The translations under genes and the position numbers were made by a program. DNA of 64,000 bases from Aradus depressus. Taxonomy: Eukaryota; Arthropoda; Insecta; Hemiptera; Aradidae. Shown here one piece after another: positions 22,341-35,300 of the stretch (its first letter is position 1; each line of letters begins with the position of its first letter). Location of the stretch: contig OY759215.1 of the NCBI GenBank assembly GCA_963662175.1, positions 21,813,079 through 21,877,078 on the forward strand. Reading direction: 5' to 3'. The notes beneath the pieces are model-generated. The model saw nothing but the letters and a program-made list of their open reading frames with translations, did no database searches and was not told where the DNA came from.

Positions 22341-25300
22341 CACTAACATCTTTATTAATTTAATAACTTAAATCACTGGATGATTTTTTTAATTTTTAAT
22401 TTTTTTATATTTTTTTATTTTTAATTTTTTAAATATATTTTTATCAATTGAAAAATAACGACACAATACAACTTAATGCAGAGATCACAGCCCAAGAAAC
22501 TCGGAACTATTTACAAAGTATTTAACGAGAATAATAAAAAAAAAATTTACAAGTTGGGATTTCATTTTTTTGTTTTATGTTTTCACATTTTTCATTTTTT
22601 TTTTTTTTTTTTTTTTTCATGTTTTTTGTTATTTCTTAATGCAGACTATTATGTCACACAAAACAAACATCTACTAAATAAAATTTTCTTTCTTCTTATG
22701 TACATATGCCTCGTAACTTAGAAGCAATTTATATAGGTATGTATATAATATAATTTATAAGTATTTGAGCAAACTGACATTAATAATATATATGCATATA
22801 TATACAATTTTTGGGTTTTAAATGAGTTTTACAAATATTACAATTCTTGCTAGACAATATATATATAATCACATGTAAAACTTACGACAATTTAAGAGGG
22901 ACATTTGGTCAGTGTTCATCACTTTAACAATACACATACATCTCTCTTTGTACTTCGTTAATGGAAGTTTTTAATGTTTTTTTTTATTATTTTATTTTTT
23001 TCTATATATATATTTTTCACATTTTTCAAATAAATATTAACATCGTTTAGGAGTGCCTCTAAGAAGACAGTATTTGGTTTCAATTTACTTTATATATAAT
23101 GAATATGAGGCAGGCTTATTATAAAAGAAAAAATCCATCTCTTTACAAAGGGCTTAATGCCAAATGTAATGGCGGTCTTACAGAGAATTAGTCTCCATGT
23201 TTGACAAACAGAGCCTTATTTGTCAAGTATTTTTGTAATCGGCCGTCTCCTTAGTTAGGCTGACTGAGAATTTGGGCTATTGTACATAATCTAGAAGTTT
23301 GGGAACGAGACCGGACATAAGCCCTTTTCTCTAACCTCCTAGTGTTACCTTCGCGAGGATTTGACGCATTCCTCGATGTGAGATGATGAGGGTATATACA
23401 CCAATTTTGAAACGGTTTTTCCTACCATCAATCGTTTCAAAATTGACCGAAATAATTGGAGTACAATGGTTCATTGAAAGGAGACAAAATTCTATCCTTC
23501 ATCAAATAGTAATTTAAATTTGTCTAGTGTATAGAAAAAAAATAAAAATGATTAATCGAGAATGGTGGATGTTCCACAAAAAAGCATTTAAATGAAAACT
23601 AAGGGCAATCTGCCATCTATAAGAGTGCTGGGCACATACCAGTGATTATAATGAATAATTTATCAGAGCTTTCTTTGTAATCTTTCAAAGATTTTTTTTT
23701 TTTGTATTTTAATTAAATATTTTTCTGACATACTTTTCTTCATATTGTGTCTTATTATAATTCACTTTGTACTTACCAGTACTAGATTAATTTTGTAGAT
23801 AAAACAGTGTTCCCACAATGCAAACATTACAGTCCAATTATGAATATTATGAAAAATTTACATAAACCTATCTCAAAAAAAAAAAATAAAATAAATAAAG
23901 CTATGGAAAAGCAAAGTTTGATACGTGGATACCCGAAATGAAAATAGCACCTCATCCCAAAACGACGATTTGCTTCTACCCACTTTACTATCGTAGTTTC
24001 CTTTTTATTTTATTTTTAATTAACAATTATACGTGAAAGTATATATTCATAATCAAACGTAAACATAAGAGATGTGTATAGATTTTTATTTCGGGGAATT
24101 TCAAAAATTCATACCTAGCAGGAGGGGAAAGTCGCGAAAGTTCCTGATCTTTAGGGTAGGTGTTTTTTCATTACTTTTTTTAAAACTAATAATTACTATG
24201 ATATAATTGAATATTAGTTCTAATTATACTGAATGCTGTATTCAGTAAATAATATTTCTATAATTAAATAATTTTTATGCGAAAATAATAGATAGGGGGG
24301 GGGGGGGGCGCGCATTTTCACAATTTCGCGGTCCCCTCTCCTCCTTTTTTATACGCTCCGAGATAAAGCACTTATGTAATGACAAAGTGTGTATGGGTCA
24401 TAGAAATCGATACAATAAATGTTGAATTAGTTGTTTTTCGTTTGAGTTCATAAAAAATGTTTGTAATTCCTTGTGTAATAAAAATGTTTATCTATTTTCA
24501 AAGAACGTGTTAGTTGAATTTTTATATTATTAATACTTTTTATATTTCTATTATTTGTTTTTTTAAACATTTTTTTTTATTGCAAGTAATAACAAATCAC
24601 AAGATTTGTAGAATATAATTCATGTTAGGGAAACAAAAAAAAAAAAAGTTTCATGGCACAAACATCCTTGAGCGAAAGGAGGATTAAAGGCCAAGCCCCC
24701 TCAAAAATGAAAATAAGGAAAATTACATTAAAATAACCCTCATAGTATGTAGACACATAATTCGGGACTGAGAATACTTAATTTTTGAATTAACATTTGA
24801 CAAATAAACAAAAATTATACGAATCCACAATTTCCGACTTCAAATACGAAGAAAAGTGTAAAAAGAGATAATCAAATATTACTTATAGTATATATGTTTA
24901 TGGACGAATTGATTAATAAGTCATTATACATATTGCCCGAGCAGTCTGACTGATAAATGTCTGTTAATTAACCATTTTGCCCGGGCAATGTGATAACCCT
25001 GATGATATAGTAATAATCAACTTATAGCTTCAATTATTATGTACTATTACTCTGTTAGCCCCAAATTTTCAATTTAATTCATATCACGTTCTTTGACATG
25101 TCTAAATCAAAAAACAAACAAAATTGAATGTCAAAAAATCATATTTAGGCCTTGAAAAACTTTTAATAGGTATTCAGTTTTTCCTATATCTTATTCAACA
25201 GAAGCCATTGTCAGTGCCGGATTATGTGTCTCAGAAGGCTAGGCTCATAACAGTCCTCTCACTCACAAACCTATTTTTTTCAAATGTCTTTTATCGCCAG

Positions 25301-26202
25301 GCTAACTTCAAACAGGATTATTACAAAAGTGCTAAAATTCGAGAGGTATAAAATTGTCAATCACAGCTAAATAAGGGACAGATTACAAAATTACTTATAA
25401 TCAAATTCAAGTCTATTTTCCAAATACCGATACCAGTTCACCATAGGGCGGCTCTTAACAACAGGTACAAGGGTCCTCAGTAAAAAGGCGGATTTCACAA
25501 ATAACCCTGCGACATACATATATAATTATATACGTAACATAAAATATTTTTATATATATATATATCTTTATAGAAGTTATAATACATATAATATAAACAA
25601 TTAGCGTAATTCGATGTAATAATCAAGTGAAAAAGAAATATTAGTTATTACCCATTATTGCTAAATTAAATATTTTTATAATTCTCTTTTTAAATGTATA
25701 CACAATATGTACATATGTACAATAGATAGGTAACCACGGTATAAAAACCAAGGTAAAGTGGTCAGGCAAAAAGAGAAGAAAAAAAATTGCCATATCGACA
25801 TATAAACATAAGACCACTTTTCAAAGTAAATGTACACATATATATACTCTGTTTCTTCTATACACAATAATAATTATTATAACTTAAAGAATAGTTTAAT
25901 ATTTAAAGAAAAAACCTAAACCTATATTTAAAAACAAAATGTACACACTTACAATAAACAAAAATTTACAATCGATTTTTCTATTAAAAAGAGTTAAGCT
26001 ACATATCTACAAATATATATATATATATATATATATTGATTAAAAGAAAATGTCTCTTCATGTCCCCCACATGATATAAAATAATATATATATATGTTAT
26101 TCACAATGAAATAAAAATAATATTTACAAAAATACATAAATAAATAAAAATGGGAAGGGTCTAGTGGAGGTGGAAAGTGGATGGGAGGTGGTCACCCAGA
26201 GA
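22341..26202 (-). other. spen: probable long 3' UTR of spen
   Basis: Downstream of the spen stop codon lies nearly 4 kb of very AT-rich DNA with long A, T and TA runs, no coding exon and no SINE copy. AATAAA signals on the minus strand occur repeatedly, for example at 22351-22356 (TTTATT on the plus strand). The 3' end cannot be fixed from sequence. A run of about 15 G at 24296-24310 is a notable low-complexity tract. Confidence 0.4.
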
Positions 26203-26331
26203 CTATACAGTGGCTATCACTATAAGAAGGTGGGCGATGTCGGTGACCCGATGTAGGAGGTCCGGAGCGATCCGGGCCAAGCTCTCGTTGGCGAACTCAC
26301 TGGCAGGGAAGATGTGCATCACGTAGGCGGC
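26203..26331 (-). CDS. spen: spen last exon (end of SPOC, stop)
   Basis: It codes the final 42 residues, AAYVMHIFPASEFANESLAR through HLLIVIATV, then TAG at 26205-26203. This is the last helix and strand of the SPOC domain, and the protein ends right after it, as is usual for Spen. Confidence 0.95.
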   Translation of the reverse strand, partial: AAYVMHIFPASEFANESLARIAPDLLHRVTDIAHLLIVIATV

Positions 26332-29300
26332 CTGCAACCAAACATCAATATTGGCTGATCAAGAAAATATGTATATTTATATAGAGGGTGGCGGTAGAAT
26401 GCTTGCTAGCGTAGGTGAATAAAAGTTTAGGGTAGGACTCTCATAGTAAAGTCGGGCTAGTTGGCGACGAAAGAGCGCTCTCATGGTAGGCGATATGACC
26501 TCGTAGTTGAAGCCCGGGCATGACAGGGGGTCTTTAATGAGTACCTCAGTACGTAATCTAAACTTGAGCTAGTACGTTTCTTCGAAAAGATCTTGGTTTG
26601 AAGTTGTCTTTTCGGGGTTCCAGATCCCTGATAAGAAGGACATAGAATGAATGCTAGTTCTTCAACGGTTGAACGGATTTTCAAGAAATTTCAAAAGTAG
26701 CATCCTTATAAGCATCGTTCAAATATAGGCCACGTGGCATCTCAAAATCTTAAACGGGAAGAGGGTTTGGTTATCGTTTCGAAGACAAGCAATTCAGATT
26801 TCTGATGACAACAATGATCTTTTTTTTAGAAGGGTCAGTGAAGGTTATCGTAAAAGAAAAAAAAACACAGCCAAATCGAGAATAATTTATTTTTTTGCAT
26901 TAATTTTAATACATTTAAATTACATGTTAATGTTATCTATCACGATCAGCTAAAATGAGTTATGTTCAAAATACAACCCTAATATATAATATACCTTAGC
27001 TACATTTCTCCCATTTATTTTTTGGTTTTACAACCTAGTTGCAGATGTTTCGGAGAAAACTTCAGACAAGTCAGTATCATTAACATTTTTTTCATGCCAA
27101 TCAAAATCTTTTTACAGAACATATTTATTGAGACGATCTCTATATTTAAACTCCAAGTCAAGACTCTTTTAGCGGTAGAAGTTTTGATATAAAGATCGAC
27201 TCGAATAAGTATATTCTGTAAAAAAAATATAAATACACACATTCAGAATCTTCTTACAGAACCCTAATTCATATTTATACAAATTAGCAAAATTTACAAG
27301 ATGATTTGAAACGAGGTATTCTAGTCAATACTTATTTTGAAAAAAAATTTCATTGATTTATCCCAAATAGTTCATCAGTTATTAGTTTTTCGGAATTTCC
27401 CGAAACTACCATTTATGTCAAAGGGTTGGTTTTGCATGGACGCTCCTCACGTGTTTTCGATAGGAACTAAATGTGAAGAAGTAAAGTTAGAGGGCAACCC
27501 TGCTTACTTCTCAATACATATGCAAAAAATCAGGAATGTAATATTACCTGGTGGGAGCCAGGAGCAGCGATGTTGACGATGCCTGCAGCCTGCTTCTGCT
27601 GAAGATAGGTGATGAAGCCCTGCTGGAGGTTGTAGCTTTGTTTCAGTACGTCCAGATGGTCCCGACCACAAGGAAGAGCCAACAGCATGCAGTGCTCTGT
27701 GTCCATCTATATAATCAACCCAAATTCAATAGATTCAATTAAATTAAAGTATTTTCTATAGACTTTATAATATCTAGGGATGGGCATATATTATGATAGG
27801 AGCTGGGCTTCCCGGTTCTGTTATAAATATAAACACTTTTTATCTGGAAGGTGAAAAAACCTTGAGCACGCCGTCCTTCGGTTGGGACGTGAAGCAATGG
27901 TCCCGAGCCAATACTATCTCAGGTACTCGTTAAAAAGCTATCTGGGTAGGCAATATTTAGGACCCACACTGTAGAGTAGAAAAAGCGCTACGGTAGTAGG
28001 CGTTACGACCTCGTGGTTAACCACGTCACTTTAAAGTCCGGGCATGAGTCACAATATATAACTACTAAAAAAGAAAGAAAAGAAGAGTGAACCACCAGTA
28101 ATATATATTTCCTTAGCTCGAATTATATGTAATCAGCTAACTTCCAGCACTTCCTCTGTATATAAAACGATGGTGTACTCATTCCTACATTATCGAACAA
28201 GTTTTTCAATAGGATAGTTTACTGTTATCTATAATAAATACAGAGGTGGTCTCTGCTCAGTTTCATAAATACATTTTTCAGTATTTTAACATACTGAAAA
28301 TGATATAAACACAACACCACAGATATAGGCAATGACTCGATCGGGGAAGCGTTACTACAGCCTATGTTCGCATTTCGTAATTTGACTAGCGTTACTCTTG
28401 CTAGCAGTCGGCACGCCTCTGAAACGTTTTGAATGCCAGCTGTTGTAGCAGGAAAACGGCTCGTCTAGATTAGCACGGTGTTTGGGGAGAGGAGGCGGGG
28501 GGCTTGTTAGCGGCGAAAGAGCAGCGTTTCAACCCCTGAACGGGCCTAAGAAAATAAACGGCATTATAATCTGAAAATTTGATTTATGTGTGAAATATGC
28601 GAAGGTTTACCTGCATCTTCCTGGCCACACCATCCAACTGGGTCTGTTCAAGTCGCATCCTTTGATATATCCTAACAGGTGGAGTTGATCCGTCAGAGTT
28701 ACAGGGAAGGGAGTCCCTGGCCACCAGAGGGTTCCCGAAGACGAAGTGCATCTGGACGGCGGCCTGGTCGTTTTTGAGGGCCAGCAGCCCTTGCCACATC
28801 ACGGGGTACCTCTGCAAAACCAACAACATATATCCATTAAAAAATAGAACATAAGACTACTACTATGCCGTTTTCCTGCTATAAACATTTTTGGATGAAA
28901 AACCACAAAAAACAGGTTTTTTGAAATTTAGCTGTACCTACCCATTATCTATGAACTTTATAAAGTTCGCTGTAAAATTGACATGACAACTGATTCCAGT
29001 CATAGGCAGCAGTGCTGCTATGACACTTAATTTTTCAAAAAAAAATAAAAAAAACAGATTCGATTTTTTTTTTGTATAGTCTGTATTTACTTTTCGAGAG
29101 CCACTACTACTTGCAAAGCCATTGCTGGCTTCAACATTTATTTATATATGGTTACAGTTATATACCGAAAAATAAGGTTTGTACCTAAATGACCATTATT
29201 TTAAGTAAACGAAAATTACTTGTAATACTGAATTTCATTATTATAGCACTAGTTTTTTAGTCCTCAATAAATATACATACATAAAAACTACGCATAAATA

Positions 29301-32300
29301 ATTGATCAATAGACAATAATTTCAGCTTATAAAGAGGCGGCGAATAAACGAAACGATCCAACGTTCTGCAGTGTTAAACATGAAAAAAAAAGATCAAGTA
29401 CTACTTTAAACTTCTTAATTATTACAGGCTTAAGCAAATTCATAACTATAATGCAATATTACATCGAAGCTTGCAAAAAAAAATAAAAAAGGATTTTTTC
29501 ACATAATATACTGCACACTCCTGTGCATATGTAGAGAAAAAAAATCTAGGCGTTATGACGCAGGCCTGGTTGCAGAATATATAAAGGTGAGATAATGGTT
29601 GGTTTACCTGGAGAAGGACGAGGAGTGAATCAGCCTGGGGGGGCACCTGGCTGGCATGAGGCGGGGTGGCCACCTGATGGTGTCTGGGCGGCGGAGCGGG
29701 CCGATGAGCTGGCGGTGGTGGATAGAGGTGGGATCTGCCATACAGGGTGGCCACCTGAGGAGAGTCGGTGGTCCTGTCGTGGGGTGAGGCCCGACGACGG
29801 AGTTCCAGTGGTGGGGACCCTCCCACAACCCCCACCCCTACACTCTCCTCCACATCAGCACCCCCTCCCTTCACACCAACAACACCTCCTGAAATAAAAA
29901 CAAACGTCTTATTTTCATACTCAATTATAAAACGATTTAAGATCTCAAGTGTATATTGAAGTCACGTGATAGACCGGACTGTTGTTTCTCCGATTCCCAT
30001 TTACTTTACATGGTGTAAAGTGTATATTGAAGTCACGTGATAGACCGGACTGTTGTTTCTCCGATTCCCATTTACTTTACATGGAAAAATAAAATAGAAA
30101 ATTAAATTCGTATACAAACCCTAAATTGTTCCAAACATGTACATTGGTACAACCAGTGATTTAAATTGCCCCTTCATCTTAAAAAAATGAAATAATAAAA
30201 GTTTCTAAGACGGATAAGCGACATTTCCCTCCTTTCTTCCCCTAAAAAGAATTGAATGATTTCAGTCGGCAGATCCCCTCACAACATGTATGTTGCAATG
30301 CTATGTGTGTGAAGTGAATCTGTCTTAATTCTATCAAGTAAATCTTTCTCAAATAAGAAAGACTTCAGAGCACTTCAATAATTAATTTGAAATTAAGAGC
30401 CCCTAAAGATTTCAATAAATATCAAGTTGACAACATCCAATAAGATCTATCAACCTTTCAGACTGTCGTATCTCATGAATAAAGTAATGTTCAATACTAA
30501 ACAGACTGATGAATTACCAGATTGTCGGTGATAGGGGGGTGCGGGAGCAGCCATAGTGGCCTCCCTGAGGTACTGCTGGTACACCAACTGGGGATGTACG
30601 TAGTGGGCTGGCTGGATGTGGTGCGCGGGGTAGTTCACGTGCGGCACCACCTCTCCGCCCTAGTCAACAACATAACACATAAAAATATTAGTTAACTCGA
30701 CAAATACATTTTTTATACTAATAGTACTAGGAATTTGATATTCATGTATCTTCCAATTACATATTATTTTTTATGTCATATCTGTGTTTGTTTTTCAAAA
30801 TTTAATATAGATTGTTATATATATTTTATAAGCTATTTTGATGTACAAAATCGTGTGACGTATTCAATCACCATTTTATGGTTTAACGGAAATAAATATT
30901 ATTATCTAGTAGACCATCAAAGAAAATATCTTTAATAAACATTTTTTCTTCTTGTTACCATTTCATTACAATCGAAGAACAAACTTTTTTGACTCAGTCC
31001 TAACTATTCGAAGGCTGAACTGATTTTGAAGACCTTCATTTCAAGCTAGATAAAGTTAACCTTTGTTTCATAACAAAATATAATTATACGAAAAAATATT
31101 AGAAGGAAAAAAAAACGGATAGTTTTATAAAAACAATTTTCAACAGTTGACCAAACAAAATGAAAAATTATCTCTTATGACAATATACTACCAAAATATT
31201 AACATGTAATAAATGGGAAATTTGTTTTACTTTTCTTTCTTGGTTTTTTAGCTTTCTGGGGCAAAATGCTTATGACATGTATCTCATATTTTATAGCAAC
31301 TAATAAATTACATAAAGAACCCTAAAGATAGGTGGCATAAACTAATACGCTAAGACCTTCAGATACAAATAAAAAAACCTTGTTGATAATTGATGTTTTA
31401 GAAAATATGAAAAAACAAGGGAAACTAGTGCTTAAGTAAATTTTAAGAGCAAATAATTGAAGAAAACCTCCCCAAAAATACCTCAAAATGAATCGGACAC
31501 AACAAATATTTTGGGTACAGAAAATTTGCTATATTTGCTGTCATGTCGAGCAAACGCTAGGCATGTCATTAATAAGCTTCAGCAGACCTTGGTTATTATG
31601 AGCTGGTTTAGAGATAAATATATACGTTCAATATTTTCTTGATTATAATAAATTACTTATGTGAAAGAACTTTGAACTTCGCGTTTTGCAAATATTTTGC
31701 TCCGAAATAAAGATGAGAATATTGTCTTTCTTTTTGTTTCTGGCTTTATGAAGAGTGAAAAAATCAAAACGGGTAAAAGTAGAGTTCACGAGATGAAAGT
31801 TGTTCTTTGAGGTGGGATTGTGAAGGGTGTACCTCTCAAAATATTGATCAGTGAACTAAAATCGGTCGGTTTTTAATTTTTTTTAGGGAGGGGAGGGGAG
31901 TATGTTTTTAGAATAGACTGACTAATGCCACCCCCCCCCCCCCGCCCACCTACCTCAAGGACTTTCACCGAACAGACTATATTAGAACAAATGTGCTAGA
32001 GAAGAAGAGAAAAAGGAGGATGGGTACCTGAGTTTGATTGGAGTGTTGGTGAGCAGGCGGGGGAGTTGGTTGTCGAGGCCATTGGGGATTTGGAAGCAGT
32101 TCAGCCACCACACCGTGCTGTTAGTAACATAACACAACATACACCATCACCACACGGTGTTAATGACAAAGCAACCCACCCATACACGCTACACACTACA
32201 CTACACTACCTCTACTACTCCAAGACTAGTCTCAAGTATCACAGCAAGGACCCCAAACTCGACAAGAACAATCACAACCCTCTTTCACATAATCATTGAT

Positions 32301-35300
32301 TCTCTGATTGAAATTGAAGATGGAAAATGAAGAGAGAGTTTCAGTCTTTAAAAATGAGGGGGCCATGGGCAGAAGATATTAAAAACTTCCTCAGAAGTGG
32401 AAGGTTGCCGAGGGCGCCAGTACCTCTGAGATACATTTGGAACTCTGATAACAGAGACGGGCTCGTGTCCAACAGAGCCCACTGGTAGAGTAGGTGACAT
32501 GATCTCGTAGTTGATAGCCCGGGCATGAGTCACAAGAACTAACTGGAAGCTTCCAAAGTTCTGGTTAAATCGAGTTTAAAAAAAAAAAATTTGAAGGTAA
32601 TGCTTGAGAGTTTTGTATATTTTAATAAATTTTATGTAGAGAAAGGTAACATTATAGAAAAATGGCTATAGTTCTTGCCTAACATATGTATTCACAAATC
32701 ACGAAAATAATCAACTAATAATGTGTAATAATACAATGGAAGTGTACGAACTAAGAGATTCTGGGGAGTACGGAAAGACAAGAAAATTGAAAAATCTTGC
32801 GACTTTTAGAAAGAACTTTTTTGTAATTTAAATGTCTTTCATGACTTGAAGTGACACTATTAGTAATTTTTGTCGTAATGTCAACTAGCAAATCCTCGCT
32901 ACTATTGGCGGAAGTTGATGATTTAATTCGAAAGTAAAATTATTATTATCGACAACAAGAATTCGTGGAATGTACGCAGTTTCGTTCACTTGATTTCTAG
33001 CAATTTATATTTTTTTTATGATTTATTAAATTTAAGAGTAAATGACAAACGAAGTTTTCATTTTAGTACAATCATATTCAATTCAAATAGTCCACATGGA
33101 AAATTGATTTTATTTAGCAAATTTGAAATGAAATATATATTTTCAAGGATTTTATGTTTAAATAAACTATATATCAGTAGAAAGGAACAGTTTTATTGTA
33201 TAAGCAATAAATAATATTAAGTAGAATTAAAATATAGGGCATAAACGAAGAATGGTACGAGATATCCCAAACATTTCATTGAGAGCTTATTGATTTCCAT
33301 CATGAATGAAAAGGCGCTGTGAAGCTGTTATTAGTTTTCGGGAAGGACTATTAGGTATTATAACTAACAGGAAAACATCTCAAGTAGACAGGTCCACTAT
33401 ACATTTAATTATTATTATAATAATCAACAGGTGAGATCTTAATGTTTTGCGCAATAAAAAAATGTTTTTACAACTAAGATATTTTTTATTAAAAACACAA
33501 ATAATGAGAATATGTTATTCCTAATAAAAATGTAATATAAACAGTATTTTTCAGGGATTGTCTTCAGTAACGGAGCCAATGATTGTGTGTAACGAAATAA
33601 GTTATATTAAATAATATATATATAGATGAGAATTTTCAATTTATAATAGAGTCAATACAAATAGCGATCAACACTACAACACTTAGTACTACTGATTAAA
33701 ACTAGTTAGTTTGTTTATTGTGACTCACGCCCGAGCTTCAACTACGAGGTCATATCGCCTACTACCAAAGCGCTCTTTCGTTACTCTGGTGGACATGAGC
33801 CCTTCTATACTATGGGAGTCCTAAATGTTTATTCACCTAGGGTTGGGGTCTTTAACGAGTATCTGACATTGTAAAGGTTCGGGGCCATCGCTTGACCTCT
33901 CGTGCGGCGGTTCAAGGTTTTTTCAATCCCCATATAAAAAACCTAAGGGCCTCCTAAGGGTATCGAACCCACGATCTTCAGCTCAGTACTATCTCTGAGC
34001 TACTGGCGCCCTCTGATTAACACTAAAACTACAACTACATTGAGAGAAACTCCAACATTATCACAACAAAAAATGTTTACTGGGATAACACTACTATTTA
34101 GTATATTTTTCAATATACATATTTCGATTTATTGTCTCGCTTCAAAAATATTTTCCGATCTGTGATTATTTGTTAAATTGTTGTAATGGTATAAGTTGAA
34201 CCCCGTTCCCAAACAAGCTCACACACACACAATCAGGGAAATGGTCAAATCGTTTTCAGGGTATTTTGAAAAGTAACATTTACGTTAAAATTTAATTTAA
34301 AAAAAAAATTGTTTCGTGAAAACAATTGGTAGTAGGTTCTTTATACTAAATATATGATATTAAAAATAATCATACGTTCATACCAATAAAAAATCTAGCA
34401 ATGTGATCACAAAAATGCATTAGAAAATAGAAAAACATGGCTTTAAACGAATAAAAGTACAACAAATGTTCGAACAAATAAATCTACCAAATGTATATTT
34501 CAAGAGTGATACTTTGAGAATAGCCTTATTGTAACTACAAAAATAAAATAAAAATAAAGAAATAAAAGAAAAGATGAACTGAAGTAAAATTTAATTTAAA
34601 AACCTAAAAAGCAATAATGAGTAAATAATATGTACCAGTGATGCTTCGTAGGCAGGTACTGGAAGTCCGGCTTGCATGACTTGTCCTTTAGGTGGAGGCT
34701 GAGAGGATGGAGTTGGGACCACGATGCAGCCACCCTCAGGGCCGAGCCGGGCGCCTTCCGTCTGCGACTTTACAACATACTGCAACACAAACCCCGCACA
34801 TTTTCGTAACAAGTTCTAACTAGAACTAGCAATTACATATAACCAGAGAACTGGCAATTTTGTATGTGTATTTAATATAAGATGATACATACCCTGGCAC
34901 TGCTAGCCCCCGTGACAATGGGCTGTTGGTGGGCCCTCAGAGGAGGACTTGCCACGGACCCGGTGAGGAGCGGCCCCTGGTGAGGTGTAGCCAAACCCTC
35001 CCTCGCCTGCGCAGCCTGCAATACCAGTTATAGGTAAATATCACATACAAATAGTAAAAACTACAACTGAAAAATCTACAGGTGGCAGATCCAACACAGG
35101 TCAGAAAACAATAAAACCTAATATACATTTCATAATAAAAAGCAAGAGGGGAGTCAATACATACACTGCCAATCGACTGAAGTATATGGGCCTTGGGTGT
35201 CATAGGTAGAGAAGGCTTGGCAGCTTGGACTGGCATCTGTACAGGATGAGGATGAGGCAGGACCTTAGGCCGCTGAGGAGGAACCATGTTACTGACAGCC

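Noticed and set aside
22476..22721. 81-codon plus-strand frame in the spen 3' region
   Set aside because: It is made of Phe and Lys runs from poly-T and poly-A tracts, so it is a composition artefact.
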